64,000 nt of DNA, from assembly GCA_963930645.1 (NCBI GenBank), contig OZ005662.1:77395841-77459840 (forward strand). The letters are read 5' to 3'. The notes beneath the pieces were generated by a model. It had not been told where the DNA came from. It ran no database searches and worked only from the letters and a program-made list of their open reading frames with translations. Below are positions 44,637 through 57,186 of the stretch, piece after piece (the stretch's first letter is position 1; every line of letters starts with the position of its first letter). A program made the translations under genes and the position numbers. The DNA comes from Salticus scenicus (Eukaryota > Arthropoda > Arachnida > Araneae > Salticidae).

Positions 44637-44920
44637 GAAAGGGATGATTTTTCTGAATCAAGGGGTACAAGCAGTTTTCTCACACGACAATTAGATTTTT
44701 TAAATTAACTAAAGTATGAAATTTAGGTGGAAACATTTCATTTTAATTGCTTTCAGTCATTTTAAAATGTACGTGGCTCATTACTAATTCGGTACCAAAT
44801 GAAAGAGGCGATTCTTTTGAATCCAGGAGTGCAAACAGTTTTTCAACACGAAAATTAGATTTTTTAAAATTAACTAAAGTATGAAATTTAGAACGCAACA
44901 CTTGATTTTAAACTCTTTAT
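44637..44920 (+). repeat. Repeat E, two tandem units of 154 bp
   Basis: GGTACCAAATGAAAG starts units at 44637 and 44791. Each continues with TCTGAATCAAGG-like text, ACACGA(C/A)AATTAGATTTTT and ACTAAAGTATGAAATTTAG. A third, inverted fragment is at 33353-33465. Confidence 0.87.
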
Positions 44921-46443
44921 ACTTTTTAGTGCGAATCAAGCTAATAGAAAAAGTATTTGATTTAATTTTTTTTAAATATTTTATATACTCTTCTACAAAC
45001 CCACATTTTTCTGGTAACATCTCAAGGAATTAAGTTAGAGCTTAGCTATTCAAGATATCGATAATAAGGATTTTCTCGCCAAAGTCGCCAAAAAGCGAAA
45101 AAGTTGCCAATTTTGGTGAGAAGGCTACCTTCTTTGGTGAAGTTTTTTAACGGGTTTTTAAAGAAAAATGAGCTATTTTAACACGAAAACACGAAGAAAA
45201 TTAACATTTTGTAACCTGACTAAAACTCTTTGAATAATTTTACATAAAAATATGTACTATTATTTACAAATTCGTAACAATATATTCTATTCTTATAAAT
45301 ATAATTGACATTTTTGCCATAAATTTGATTTTACAAGCTGTTTAAACTAGTTCACTCTAAATAACCTCGTAGATAAAGGGTTAAAATAAACTATTTTGAA
45401 TTTATTAAATCTCTTAATAAAATTTAAGTCTGTTAAAAACTTATTTGTAAATTTTGGTATTTTTTCCAAACTAACTTGTTTCATGTTTTTATTTTAGACA
45501 AGAATGTATCTATAGAGAAATGTTCAATAATTATAAATTTTTTATAATTTTCTCTGCTTTTGCTTTTACTAACGATCTAGCTGCAGTCAATGTAATCGGA
45601 ATTCATATTTAGCGCATTCTTAGTTTCATTAACGAAACAAATCTCACTAACTATTCTACAATTATCTGTCTATAAAATGAAAATATAAAAAGAATAGTTA
45701 ACTACGTATCTATTAAATTAAAAGTAATTTATTTTCAATATTTCATTAATTTTAACGGACACTGCTAGATGCAATTATGTTGCATCTATTCCCACAATGC
45801 TCTGTAAAAATTTTAACTTATTAGCAAAAGTTTTAAATTTTTAGTCATTTAAACTGTTATTAAGTTAAATTTAAAACTTTCTCCGCAGAAATATGCAGTA
45901 TTTTGAATTTAAATTGAGTTAATTAACAAAAGCTAGACAATTTTAATACCTTCTTCAAATATTGATTTTTATCAGTTTTAAGAAGTAGGATATTGTTTTC
46001 AGAACTAAATATAATTATTTGGAATAATTTAATCTTATTCCTTTCACAGGATTTACATCTGTTACAATATAAAGGTATTTAAAAATATCTGAGCACAATT
46101 CAAAATTATAATTTATTTAATCTTTTCAGTTGTGAAATATGACCAATTATATACAACTTTATTATTATTACTATTAGTAGTAATTTAATCTTTATTATTC
46201 CAAAGAAATATTCAGTGTGGTTCATGTCATGAACTAAGATTAAAAATGAGTTTTAATTTTTATTTAATTTTAAATTTTAAGTTATCTATTTATTTTTTTA
46301 TTGGTGCATGTGTTATTTTGAAGTATCATTGTGATTTGCAAGATGTAATAATCATAATTGTTAGGGTGACATTATATATAGAGAGCGTGTTTACAATGTA
46401 ACGATTTTGAGGGGGGAAAAATGTAAGAAATCTTATAGTTAAA
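44921..46443. other. No gene seen
   Basis: About 1.5 kb of AT-rich anonymous sequence. No frame, RNA, TIR or microsatellite of note. Confidence 0.5.
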
Positions 46444-48413
46444 CTAGCAGACCCGGCCACGCGTTGCTGTGACTAAGTTATACGTTGAATTATACGGCTG
46501 TAAACTATTTAGTACGAGTCAAATTATTATTTACAAACAAAGACGAAAACGTTGTAGCCGATGTAAAAACCCACAGAGTTGAGATTTGAAACTTAGGTCA
46601 AAATTTGGAAGCGATTGATAAAAATTTTCGTAGTGTTGATATTAAGCACAAATTAATTTTATTGTAGGGTCCTATAAATTTTAATGGAGAAGTGATATTT
46701 ATTATTTCTAATGCTACTTTGGATAAAATTGCTAAAATGAATAATATATAAATTAAACTCTATTAAAATTCTATTAAAATAAAAGTATAAAAGAAACAGA
46801 CGATTTTAAAATCAATTTTTATGGAGGAGTGAAATATAATATATGCTATAATGGATAATTTTACTATAAAATGACCTCATCATTTTAAATATTTTAAAGA
46901 GGGCAACAGCTGTAGTTATAAAAAGGAAAACAATAAGGCTAAACCAGAAAAATAAGTAAATTTGATAAATATTTTAAAACTTTAAAATTGGAAATCTTAT
47001 GAAATATTGGACATTTAAAGTAAATACATGTATCATTTTAAATAGAAAAAGATTTTGGAAAAGTTTAGTGTATTTTAACGAAGTGATGAGAAGTTTTTGA
47101 GTATGTTAAAATTTGAATAGTAAATTCAAGTTAATAAAGATGGGAAACATTGAGGATCAGGATTAAGATAAGAATAATTATAAGATTAAAAGAAAAAAAC
47201 CTTTTTATATACCATGCTTTTAAATTTTAATATACTAATAATATACTAATTAAAAGGAAAATGATAAATATTCTATCATAGTTTGAAGTCAAATTTGTTT
47301 TCAAATGTCTAAATAAAATATCTGATGTAAGATACTAATATTTTGCAGCGGAATAGATTTCATTTCTGTCATCCTTGGCGAAAAAAAAAAAAAAAAAAAA
47401 AAAAAAGAATATCGCCAAATTATCTGGCGAAAATATTTAATTCCTTTCAAAAATCATGGTTATTTTAACAACTTATATTAAAAGAGTAATGAATAATATG
47501 AAACAATATTTCGTACAATACATATTACATGTCATACATACGTACAATGAATAATACATATTACATTTCGTACAATGCATACATCTGGCATGTATATTTT
47601 CGTGTTACGCTTTTGATCGCCAAATAATAATAATAATAATAAAAAAAAGCCAAGGGCGACAGAGTTTTGAAATTTAAAATTAAAATTTTGTCAATTTAAC
47701 AGCAAAATAATTCAATCTAACACCCGCGATAACTAATACATATCTATACCCAAATATAAGGATTAAAATCGGGAAATAAATTTCCTCGATTTTTAATAAT
47801 TTCTTACAAAAAATCCAGTGGGCAATTAACATAGGAAATCTTTTTCTTGGCTGCACAGACGGTCAGTGAGTCACACTTCGCTTGCGTATAGAACTCATAG
47901 ATGTAGTATAGCATATATAGAATAGAGTGATCATTGGGGAGAAAAAAGTTATTCCTTTTCATTTGGGAAAAGCCGACGTTTTTACCAAAATATGGCCGTC
48001 TTTCCCCGAGTGAATACACACGGGAATACATACTAATATTTTAGCAAATAAAATTTATGAATAATTTATTTGCTAAAGGGGAATGGAAGACTCCAGATAC
48101 AGTTTCAAATTCATATTTCTTTCTTTCTTTCTTTTTTTTTTTTTTCAATACCACTTAATGGCTGTTTCCAAAGCTTTTATTTTCTTTTCTTTTTCGGCAT
48201 CAAAAATCTTTGTACGATAACATGGGGATGAGAGATCTATATATATTACTATATCTATGATAGAACTACATTAGCACTTTATCAATGTGTATAAAATCTT
48301 TAAATTGATTATGACGTCAATTTTCGTGAGATGCATAATTTAACTTTTTATAATTTTTTAACGTTCACGTTTGATTGAATATATTTATTTTTATGTCGAG
48401 AGAAAATGAACTC

Positions 48414-48447
<34 letters not shown>

Positions 48448-48676
48448 GCAACAATTAAATTAATGGAACTCACAGATATTTTGGAGCAACTTTAATCAAA
48501 GGTCTATAATTAACAAATAATTGCAATAAAAAAATATTGTGACAATAAATTGAGATAAAAACTATCCTATCTCTCAAGTTGGACCAAACTGCACACAGTG
48601 TGCAAAATTTCATTAAAATCGGTTCCTTAGTTTAGGAGTTTACCCCGGACAAACATCGTGACACGTAATTTATATA
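46444..48676 (+). repeat. Interspersed repeat of about 2.2 kb (GACCCGGC start motif)
   Basis: The left end ACTAGCAGACCCGGCCACGC(GTTGCTGTG) is a GC-rich start motif of a type I associate with common arthropod interspersed repeats. The right end, CAAAATTTCATTAAAATCGG, GGAGTTTACCCCGGACAAAC and a TATATATAG tail (48600-48679), is the matching kind of terminus. I read the interval as one element, but the AT-rich interior gives no coding support and may contain other insertions. The class is unknown. It abuts the palindromic array at 48677. Confidence 0.5.
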
Positions 48677-48785
48677 TAGTCCAGTCAAAATAGGAAAAAT
48701 AGAAGAAAAAAATCGTGTAGTTTTGAAATTTTGCATAGTCATAGCCGAGGGGGTCCTGAACAACATACTAAAAGTCCCCGCCCGT

Positions 48786-48824
48786 GGGAGTCGAGCGGGG
48801 GGCAGGGGGGGCATTTAAGGGGGG
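48786..48824 (+). other. Potential G-quadruplex block, left unit 1
   Basis: Four runs of three or more G (3, 6, 7 and 6) with loops of 8, 2 and 7 bases on the plus strand. This is a sequence match to the motif only. Confidence 0.65.
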
Positions 48825-49290
48825 CAATTTTCAGTTTTTATTAAATATCTTGAAAACTATCACATTTAGAGAAAAAATGTCAATTACAAAATTAATCTAC
48901 GTAAAATTTCCTACAAAAATGTATATTACATTTTGTTTGTACGATCATTAGTTTAGAAGATATAGGGAGATGAAATAACACATTTTCTTGAAAAATTCTT
49001 TTTTGCAATAGTAAAATCAAATAAAGTGTGCAATTAAACGGGTTCTTGTCAAATATTTTCTAATGTAAAAAAAACAAATATATACATAGGGAATATGCAA
49101 GGATAATACAGCATGTTTTGTAAGTTTTAAATAATTTTAAGTCTAGTAGGCGCAAGTGGCGGTTTGAGTAAAAATCTAGATAAACCCAGTCAAAATAGGG
49201 AAAATAGAAGAAAAAAATCGTGTAGTTTTGAAGTTTTGCACACTCATAGCCGAGAGGGTCCTGAACAACATACTAAAAGTCCCCGCCCGT

Positions 49291-49327
49291 GGGGGGTGAG
49301 CGGGGGGCAGGGGGCATTTAAGGGGGG
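49291..49327 (+). other. Potential G-quadruplex block, left unit 2
   Basis: G runs of 6, 6, 5 and 6 with loops TGAGC, CA and CATTTAA, which satisfies the usual G3+N1-7 pattern on the plus strand. Confidence 0.75.
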
Positions 49328-51019
49328 CAATTTTTAGTTTTTATTACATATCTTAAAAACTATCGCATTTAGAGAAAAAAATTTAATTACAAAATTAATC
49401 TACGCAAAATTTCCTATAAAAATGTACAGTACATTTTGTTTGTACGATCATTAGTTTAGAAGATATAGGGAGAGGAAATAACACATTTTCTTGAAAAATT
49501 CTTTTTTGCAATAGTAAAATCAACTAAAGTGTGCAATTAAAAGGGTTCTTGTAAAATATTTTCTAATGTAAAAAGCAAATATATACATAGGGAATATGCA
49601 AGGATAATACAGTGTTTTGTAAGTTTTAAATAATTTTAGGGCTAGCAGGCGCAAGTGGCGGTTTGAGTAAAAATCTAGATAACGAAGACCCAAAACCGAT
49701 CAACATAAAAAAAAAAAAATCGTGTAGCTTAGAAATTGAGCACAGTTATAAAGTTAAGTGCCCTGAATAACAAATTAAAAGTCCCTAACCATGGGGGGGG
49801 CATTTAAAAGGGGCACATTTCAGTTTTTATTAAGTATCATTTAACAATAATTTTTTTACCTCTAAAAATTTCATCTTTTCCATCTTTTCTTGAAATGCTT
49901 GCTTTTACTAATCCCTCTATTCCTTTCTCATTTATGTTGCATACATCATTCACTATATCATTCTCACATATTAAACATTTTTCTGCCATATCGATACACT
50001 AAGTAATCGCAAAAAATTCAGAAGAAACATTAAATACACACTAAACGTAAGAAAAATGAAATAAGAATATGTAACAAACGTTCTCACAATTCATAGAGCA
50101 CACTCATTACAAAGCGAAGGGGTATATCCTTATCGAAACCTGTCCATTACCCTTCGTTTAACCTTTACATTTGAAATATAAGTATTGCATTTTACACATT
50201 AGTTACATTTTCCACATGTTTTTTCAGTCTTTAACGATAAAAATTTGGAGAATTTACTCCGTTCTATTGCAGTACTAGCGAAAACCCTTTGTTTCGCTTC
50301 CCCATGCGATCCTTTGTGATAGCCGTTGCTTTGTATTTTACGGATATCTTACAGAAAAGTGGAATTTTTCGATTTGTATATTTTGACTTCCACTCTTTAA
50401 ACTTGGTGCATTGCGCGCACACACACATACAAATATTTATATACAAATATTTATTTGTATGAGTAAAAAATATTTAACCTGAACCTTTTTAATTACGAAA
50501 TATAGTTTTTATTACTATTGCAAATAACATAAAAAATTAAATAAAAAACACAGAATAGGGTTGGAGACTTTTAGTATGTTGTTCAATAAACTTAACCTTA
50601 TAACTGTGCTCAATTTCAAAGCTACACGATATTTTTTAATGTTGATCGATTTTGGGTCTTCGTTATCTTGATTTTTACTCAAACCACCACTTACGCCTAC
50701 TAGCCTTAAAATTATTTAAAACGTACAAAACATGCTGTATTATCCTTACATATTCCTTACGTATATATTTATTTTGTATATTAGAAAATATTTGAGCACA
50801 ACCCTTTTAATTACACACTTCAGTTAATTTTACTATTGCAAAAAAGTATTTTTCAAGAAAATGTGTTATTTCATCTCCCTATATCTTCTAAACTAATGAT
50901 CGTACAAACAAAATGTAAGATACATTTTTGTAGAAAATTTTACGTAGATTAATTTTGTAATTGACTTTTTTTCTCTAAATGAGATAGTTTTCAAGATATT
51001 TAATAAAAACTGAAAATTG

Positions 51020-51054
51020 CCCCCTTTAAATGCCCCCCTGCCCCCCGCTCACCC
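51020..51054 (-). other. Potential G-quadruplex block, right arm inner unit
   Basis: C runs of 5, 6, 6 and 3 on plus, so the G runs are on minus. It is the mirror of the left-arm blocks. Confidence 0.68.
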
Positions 51055-51481
51055 ACAACGGTCGGGGACTTTTAGTTTGTTGTTCAGGAAACTTAACCTT
51101 ATAACTGTGCTCAATTTCAAAGCTACACTATATTTTTTAATGTTGATCGATTTTGGGTCTTCGTTATCAGGATTTTTACTCAAACCACCACTTACGCCTA
51201 CTAGCCTTAAAATTACTTATTGTATATATTTGTTTTTTACATTAGAAAATATTTGACAAGAACCCTTTTAATTTGCACACTTTAGTTGATTTTACTATTG
51301 CAAAAAAGAATTTTTCAAGAAAATGTGTTATTTCATCTCCCTATATCTTCTAAACTAATGATCGTACATACTAAATGTAATATACAGTTTTGTAGGAAAT
51401 ATTACGTAGATTAATTTTGTAATTGACATTTTTTCTCTAAATGCGATAGTTTTCAAGATATTTAATAAAAACTGAAAAGTG

Positions 51482-51519
51482 CCCCCCTTAAATGCCCCCC
51501 TGCCCCCCGCTCACCCCCC
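51482..51519 (-). other. Potential G-quadruplex block, right arm outer unit
   Basis: C runs of 6, 6, 6 and 6 with loops of 7, 2 and 5 on plus, so the G runs are on minus. It is the mirror of 49291-49327. Confidence 0.75.
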
Positions 51520-51638
51520 ACGGGCGGGGACTTTTAGTATGTTGTTCAGGACCCTCTCGGCTATGAGTATGTAAAATTTCAAAACTACACGATTTTTTTC
51601 CTCTATTCGTCAAATTTTGGCCTTCGTTGCCTGGACTA

Positions 51639-52822
51639 ATATATATACAGATATTTTTAATATGATACTCTTCATAATGTAACTGTCTTATTTGTAGGTA
51701 TGTGCTGATAAAACTAAAGAAGAATGAAATAAAATTTAATTTATAGATTGGGGAAAACACGAGGAGATGACTTCGGAAAGAGAAAAAAATAGTACTTAAT
51801 TTCTCCACTATGGGAGATTTTTGGCACTGCTGCCACATGCTTAGTATGAAATTTGCGCAATCCAGCTGCAATATTCCAAGAGAATATAGGATTTTAGAGA
51901 TGTTGTAAACGAAAACTATCACTACCTAGCACGAATGCACAGAAAATAAACTATGTAAAGTGTCATAAATACTCGAATAATAATGCACATGTCGAAAAAA
52001 AAAATACATGCAATATTAAACTCACGAAAAATGTTCTTTTATTAATCAACTTTGGGGTCGTGAGGATTACGTGCAGTATGTGCAAATTTTCACAATCAGG
52101 GAGGACTCTGCAAATTTCATCGTGCGTATGTGACAACAGCGCCAAAATCTTTTCTATCGGCAACTTTTGATACTAATTCTTTTCATAATTATTAAAATAA
52201 TAATAATAGAAATAATTTCTCCATGTCTTCCATAGTCTATATATAAAATTTGGTTTCGTTGTAAGTTTGAACTGCAGATGACTTCAAACAGGGAAAGTTA
52301 TTTTATGACCACTCGTTATTACACATTGATTTTCAAAGTAGTAACATTAAAACATATAATAAGATTTCAATTTCAATTTTATTCACTCTTCAACCGATAG
52401 ATATCCAATGCCTTGTGATGCTGCTTATAGAAGTAGCAAAAAGAATGAGATAAAAGGGTGAAAAAGGTAGATAGAAGAAAGCCAAAAGACCCACAGCAGC
52501 ATGTAGTTCAAATTCTTAAAGAAGACATAATTTAATGTAGGATTTGTGAAGGTTGAGTTAAAAAATATGTGCCATTCTTGAAGAACAAAAACAAAAAATA
52601 ATTTGTTTTGTAAATGTTATGTTTGTTTTAGTAAAAATAATATATAAAAATAAATTAATAAAATAGTAATTTTAAAAAATGTTTTTCTCTTAGTTTTTAG
52701 ACCATATTGTAGGTTTTGTGGATTGCTACTCCCCCTATGTACCTGCTCCTGTACTATTTTGTCCAGTGAAGGTGTTAGTGTTAATGTTAAAGTCAATTGA
52801 CTGCAAGTGGTTACTAAGCTTT
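51639..52822. other. No gene seen
   Basis: AT-rich anonymous sequence. Frames of 66-144 codons on the minus strand partly extend from the neighbouring array and lack recognisable motifs. Confidence 0.45.
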
Positions 52823-52823
52823 A

Positions 52824-53033
52824 CAGTCGGCAGCAAAAATAACCGAGCACTAGGAAAAATTCCTATATATAAAAAAAGTACTCTTAATACTGTTTTGTTA
52901 AATAAATCCTTGTCGAATCATGTTCTTAGTCAAGAACATAATTCGACAAGGATTTATATAACAAAACAATATTAATAGTACATTTTTTACACAGGAATTT
53001 TTGCTAGTGCTCGGATAGTTTTGCTGCCTACTG
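52824..53033. mobile_element. Palindromic MITE family P, copy 3 (210 bp), TA duplication
   Basis: CAGTCGGCAGCAAAAATAAC at the left. The right end ends GCTGCCTACTG. Flanked by TA (52822-52823, 53034-53035). The core AAATCCTTGTCGAATCATGT with TCTTAGTCAAGA at the centre is almost a full palindrome. Confidence 0.93.
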
Positions 53034-53035
53034 TA

Positions 53036-53619
53036 GTGGTGTGCCCTCCATGGGTGTCTTTATAAAGAATCCTAGTCCATAGCAACAAGTATTGAAAAAG
53101 TAATAATTTGGAAAATTCCGAATAACTAGGCTGAAGACCACGACCTGTGTTCGAATCCAGTACCTCCCGTCTATCAGCTTTGAAAGAAGAAACTCTCGGT
53201 CACTGGTGGTGCGTTGCCCGAAGCAAGGCATGTTTTATTATTTCAATTAAACCTTTTCGGTGCAAGGTAATTCAGATAAAATTGCACTGCCACCGGAATT
53301 CACGATCAAAATGAAATTAAAAGAAATTTAAAATTTAAGTTTTAAAATCGGACTTTTCTGCTACGTTATAAACGTAAATTTTTTCTAAAAAATTTCTGGG
53401 ATGAGTTTTGCAGCTGGAGCTTAATATTTGCGTTCTCGCAGCGAGGACAGCGCGCGACAAATGGCTAAAAAAATTGTACGTTTTTTGCAGTTTATGGTGT
53501 TTGGTTATTATTTTTTAAAATATATATTTTGGTTCTGTTTTATATCATTCGAACCAGATTTTCTGCATAGTTTGCTGCAATGCATCAGCAACGTTTAAAC
53601 GAAGAGGGAGAAAAAAAGA
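53036..53619. other. No gene seen; isolated B-box-like motif
   Basis: GTGTTCGAATCCAGTACC at 53147-53164 is a good pol III B box, but no A box or cloverleaf lies upstream. It could be an old SINE remnant. The rest is anonymous. Confidence 0.35.
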
Positions 53620-54627
53620 AAAAAAAATCTGGAGTGACTCCACTCGACTTTCCGAACATTGAGTAATTAACAGTTTTGTAGATAAAGTAAAGAAAGAGTA
53701 GTTGTTAAACAAACAAAAGAGAGAAAACCATAATAGAGTGTTTGAGTATTTTTCTCCATCTATTACACGTTGTTTTATTTAACGCTACTGAACTTTGAGC
53801 CCATAGATCATAATGATAAAGAAATTTTCGTTGTGTCCCTCTAAAAACCTATAAGTGCTAGATTCACCAAAATGCCTATAGTTAGTGCAACAGTGATTTA
53901 TAATACTCATATAAATTTTCAGATGAATTCAATAAGGCGTTTAGATGCTATCGTACTTTTTAAAATTTAGTCTCATAGGCCATAATGATAAAGAATTTTT
54001 CTTTGTGTCCCTGTAAAAAAACTGTAAGTGCTAGATTCACCAAAATCTATACAGTTAGTTCAACTGTGATCTATAACATGTGTACAAATTTTTTGCTCAG
54101 ATTAATAAGGCGTTTAGACGCTATCACATTTTTAAAAATTTGGCCCCATAGGCATAATGATAAAGAATTTTTCTTTGTGTCCCTGTAAAAAAACTATAAG
54201 TGCTAGATTCTCCAAAATCTATACAGATTGAGTATTTGTGATCTATAATATGTGTATAAAATTTTTGCTGAATTGAATAAGGCGTTTAGATGCTATCGCA
54301 CTTTTAAGATTTTGCTCCCATAGGCCATAATGATAAAGAATTTTTCTTTGTGTCCCTGTAAAAAAACTATAAGTGCTAGATTCACCAAAATCTATAGGGT
54401 TCGTACTATGGTGACTTACAATATGCGTACCAACTTTCAGGTTAATCGAACAAAGCGTTTAGACGCTAGCGTGTTCACTCACAGATATACACACACACAT
54501 ACATACATCATCGTAAAAATAGTGAAAACGGACTCAGGGTACCTCAAAACGTATAGAAACATCAAAATCTCGAATTCGGATTTTTGACATGATTACAATA
54601 CTTTCCTCATTATAGTGTTCGGAAAGT
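53620..54627 (-). repeat. Family A repeat, copy 2 (four tandem units)
   Basis: Inverted partner of 25612-26490. The distal module (TCTGGAGTGACTCCACTCGA, CATTGAGTAATTAACAGTTT) is on the left. Then come four units of about 170 bp with CATAATGATAAAGAATTTTT and CACCAAAATCTATA, a CA/CATA run (54486-54510), the module ACGTATAGAAACATCAAAAT, and the hairpin ACTTTC...GAAAGT at 54600-54627. It has one more tandem unit than copy 1. Frames of 67-85 codons are unit sequence. Confidence 0.87.
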
Positions 54628-56809
54628 AAAAATTCTTTAGTGAAACAGTTTGTAATTAAAAATATATTGAATTAGTACAACAATATTTCTACTGTGAAAC
54701 AGTTTACGTAATATTCGGTAATAGCCAAAATTTCAATTAGAAAGATAAATATAGTAGTTTACATCGTCCTCATTTTAGGAAATTAATTTAATTTTCACTG
54801 TTCCCTATCTCTAACAGACGTTTGACTTTCGTAATTATGTTTGTCTGCCGTGTCGTAATATATTTTAACGTAAAAGATGTCATCCAACGCATTTAACTTA
54901 TTTTGTGTTTGACAAGTTGTTATAACGGAAATCAGTAGCTTTTATTTTTTAGATTTTATTTTGTTAATAAAATTGGTTATTTAACAAAAGGCTTTCAAAT
55001 CTTCAGTATAAATTCAAAAATTACACAGGTCGACATGCAAAATTTTGATTTTATAATTTTGACTGATCTTTATGTTTTTTTGGTGTGTTAAAACCGAAAA
55101 TAAAGTCAGTTTTTCTCTATCACGTATAGATTTTTGTCAGAGTGTGAGCGCGTTGCTCCCATATGCTTTTATTTCATCAAATTTATTTCATGATCATTAA
55201 ATATCTATTTAATTAAAATTAAAATTATTAACTTTCAATAATCCTCTTAATATATATCAGATTTATTTCAAAATTATTAATTCTTAGTTAGAAATTAAAA
55301 TAAATAATCTTTATTAATTTTAAGAATGAATTCAGTAATAATCCATTGATCTCCTTTTAGCATAATGCAATATATATATTAGGGATCTTAAACACAATTT
55401 AATTTTATATTTCCTGAAAAGAATCATTTTCATTTCACTGCAATTCTCAATAAATCTATTTATATTTATAGCTGTAAAAATCCATTAAGCGATTTCCGTT
55501 ATAACTTTTTTATTTTTTGTTTAACTCTACATACATATAATGTAATTAATTTGCGGTTTGAGATAATCTAAATGACTCATCTTTCAGATATCACGTCGCT
55601 GTAATTTATAATAATGTGCACCACCTACTCTTAACCGTTATTTTGACGCAGGTAAGTATGCCATGTTAGGGTTGCATTTTTTCAACCGTCTTCTCTAAAT
55701 TTAAAAATTCCTATTAGAATAACATTAAAACAAAGAAAACTTAATTGGCGCCGTTGACTTCTGGATGTGGTGATGTTAGCACAATCTGGCGGATTACAAG
55801 TGGGTAGTCGGTCATGATTGCTGGGAATTCGACTAAGATCATGATGCTATCAAGATGTAAAATTTTTGTGAATTAAAAATCTCTCTCTCCTCCACCACCA
55901 TTTTTAACGAATTCATAATTTATGGATACGTTCCTCTATTTATATGTTTTAATATCTCAATAAAAATATTCACGGCTTTTGAAATTAATGGATTGAGATT
56001 TATTTTAAAAATGACTCTTGCTTTTCACTCATATTTTAGAGGACTGTGGCACGTGATTGAGAAAAATGGGCTGCAGGTTCAGTTGCAGCACATCAAAAAA
56101 CATAAAGTTCAGCTAAAATCAACAAATCAAATTTTGTCAACTTCAATTTTGTAGGCCTGTGTTATATTATCTTTGTTGAATTTAAATCTGTAATTATAGT
56201 AATTTATGAAAAATTAAATGAATGCCTATATAATAAGCCTTTTCGATTTTTGCAAACGTTATAGATAATTTAAAGTATTATTTACAAATTCTTCTATCAT
56301 TTTTAAGATGGGAAAATTATATTTGACTACATATTTTCCATTGAAAGTTTGGAGTTGAGGACCTGAACACATGCAAGAAAAAATAATATTTGTGATCTCC
56401 CTGTGCATAGAAATTCTCTAAATTAGCTGTAACCCTTGACATTTCTCTGTGGGACATTTGCAACATTTGTGATTTACAAGGCTTTCAACATTTGTGTAAG
56501 AATAACTGTCCTATTCATCAAGATATGAACGTTTATTTAAAGAATACTTTTAAAAATCTACACATCTTTGTTTATAACACACGCGATTTTCCCTCAGTTT
56601 TGTAATGCCCGTTTCAGTAAATTGATAAGGCACATTAGAAAATTAATCTGCAGTTAGGATATAAATATATTAAAGATTAATAAAAAAATAGGCATTCATA
56701 TGAAAATAATTGTCAGTACGCGTATGCAGATGAAAAAAAAAAAATCATATGTATAATTTAATAGACAAATGTAAAAAGAAACTTATATAAAAGGTACAAA
56801 TATATATTA
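54628..56809. other. No gene seen in 2.2 kb
   Basis: No frame above 60 codons, no TIR and no microsatellite of note. GACGCAGGTAAGTATG at 55645-55660 matches a splice-donor consensus, but no open exon precedes it. This is the longest stretch in the window in which I recognise nothing. Confidence 0.5.
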
Positions 56810-56810
56810 G

Positions 56811-56956
56811 CATACTTGCCAACCACTTTTATTCTTATTTTTTCGCAACAACATTTGAAGAGAATTACTCTAAAAATACAACGGTGTGGAAAAGGGGCGT
56901 TTTTTCAAGGGGCGTTAACAATTGTACGGTTATTAATGAGATGGTTGGCATGTATG
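56811..56956. mobile_element. 146 bp inverted-repeat MITE (CATACTTGCCAACCA ends)
   Basis: CATACTTGCCAACCACTTTT at the left and, inverted, CATACATGCCAACCATCTCA at the right. The interior has TTTGAAGAGAATTACTCTAA and GTGTGGAAAAGGGGCG, the same style of core as the MITEs at 28957 and 39295. The right arm carries a small internal duplication of GGGGCGTT. Target duplication is unclear. A 93-codon frame crosses it and is not a gene. Confidence 0.72.
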
Positions 56957-57184
56957 TATTATGAAAATACAAAAAGTTATTGTGATAAAGTGAGCTGTTT
57001 TAAGAGATTTTTTTTTAAACGAAGATTAAACGTAAATATTGTTTTACGAATTGTTATTTTTATACTGGTTTCCAGCAGTTTGCAAGAGAAGAACTAGTTT
57101 TCTTATTTACCGTTTTTTGCGCATAATTCTTAAATAAATGACTTTATAAATATAGAAATAGAATTTCGGATAACATCTTCGTTA
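56957..57184. other. No gene seen
   Basis: Short anonymous AT-rich spacer between two MITEs. Confidence 0.4.
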
Positions 57185-57186
57185 TA

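Larger units (their letters stand above)
48677..51638. mobile_element. 2.96 kb palindromic array: about 2.3 units per arm, units of about 0.5 kb
   Basis: The left arm has direct units at 48677-49185 and 49186-49683 and a partial third at 49684-49850. Each unit carries ATCGTGTAGTTTTGAA, AACATACTAAAAGTCCCCGC, a G-rich block, TTTGTACGATCATTAGTTTA and GGCGGTTTGAGTAAAAATCT. The right arm has the same units in reverse complement (about 51638-51160, 51160-50690, and a partial unit to about 50540). The centre (about 49850-50540) is unpaired. Outer tips read TAGTCCAG / CTGGACTA within TATATA. I recognise no transposase and no target duplication. All frames here (for example 144 codons at 51488-51922, minus) are repeat sequence. 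Confidence 0.88.

Noticed and set aside
51488..51922. 144-codon minus-strand frame
   Set aside because: Its N-terminal part is anonymous and its C-terminal part lies in the right arm of the palindromic array (the C-rich block reads as Pro/Gly). There is no conserved motif.
53147..53164. tRNA or SINE from an isolated B box
   Set aside because: A good B box but no A box at the right distance and no cloverleaf.
55645..55660. Splice donor of a host exon
   Set aside because: The GCAGGTAAGT match stands alone, with no open reading frame or acceptor nearby.
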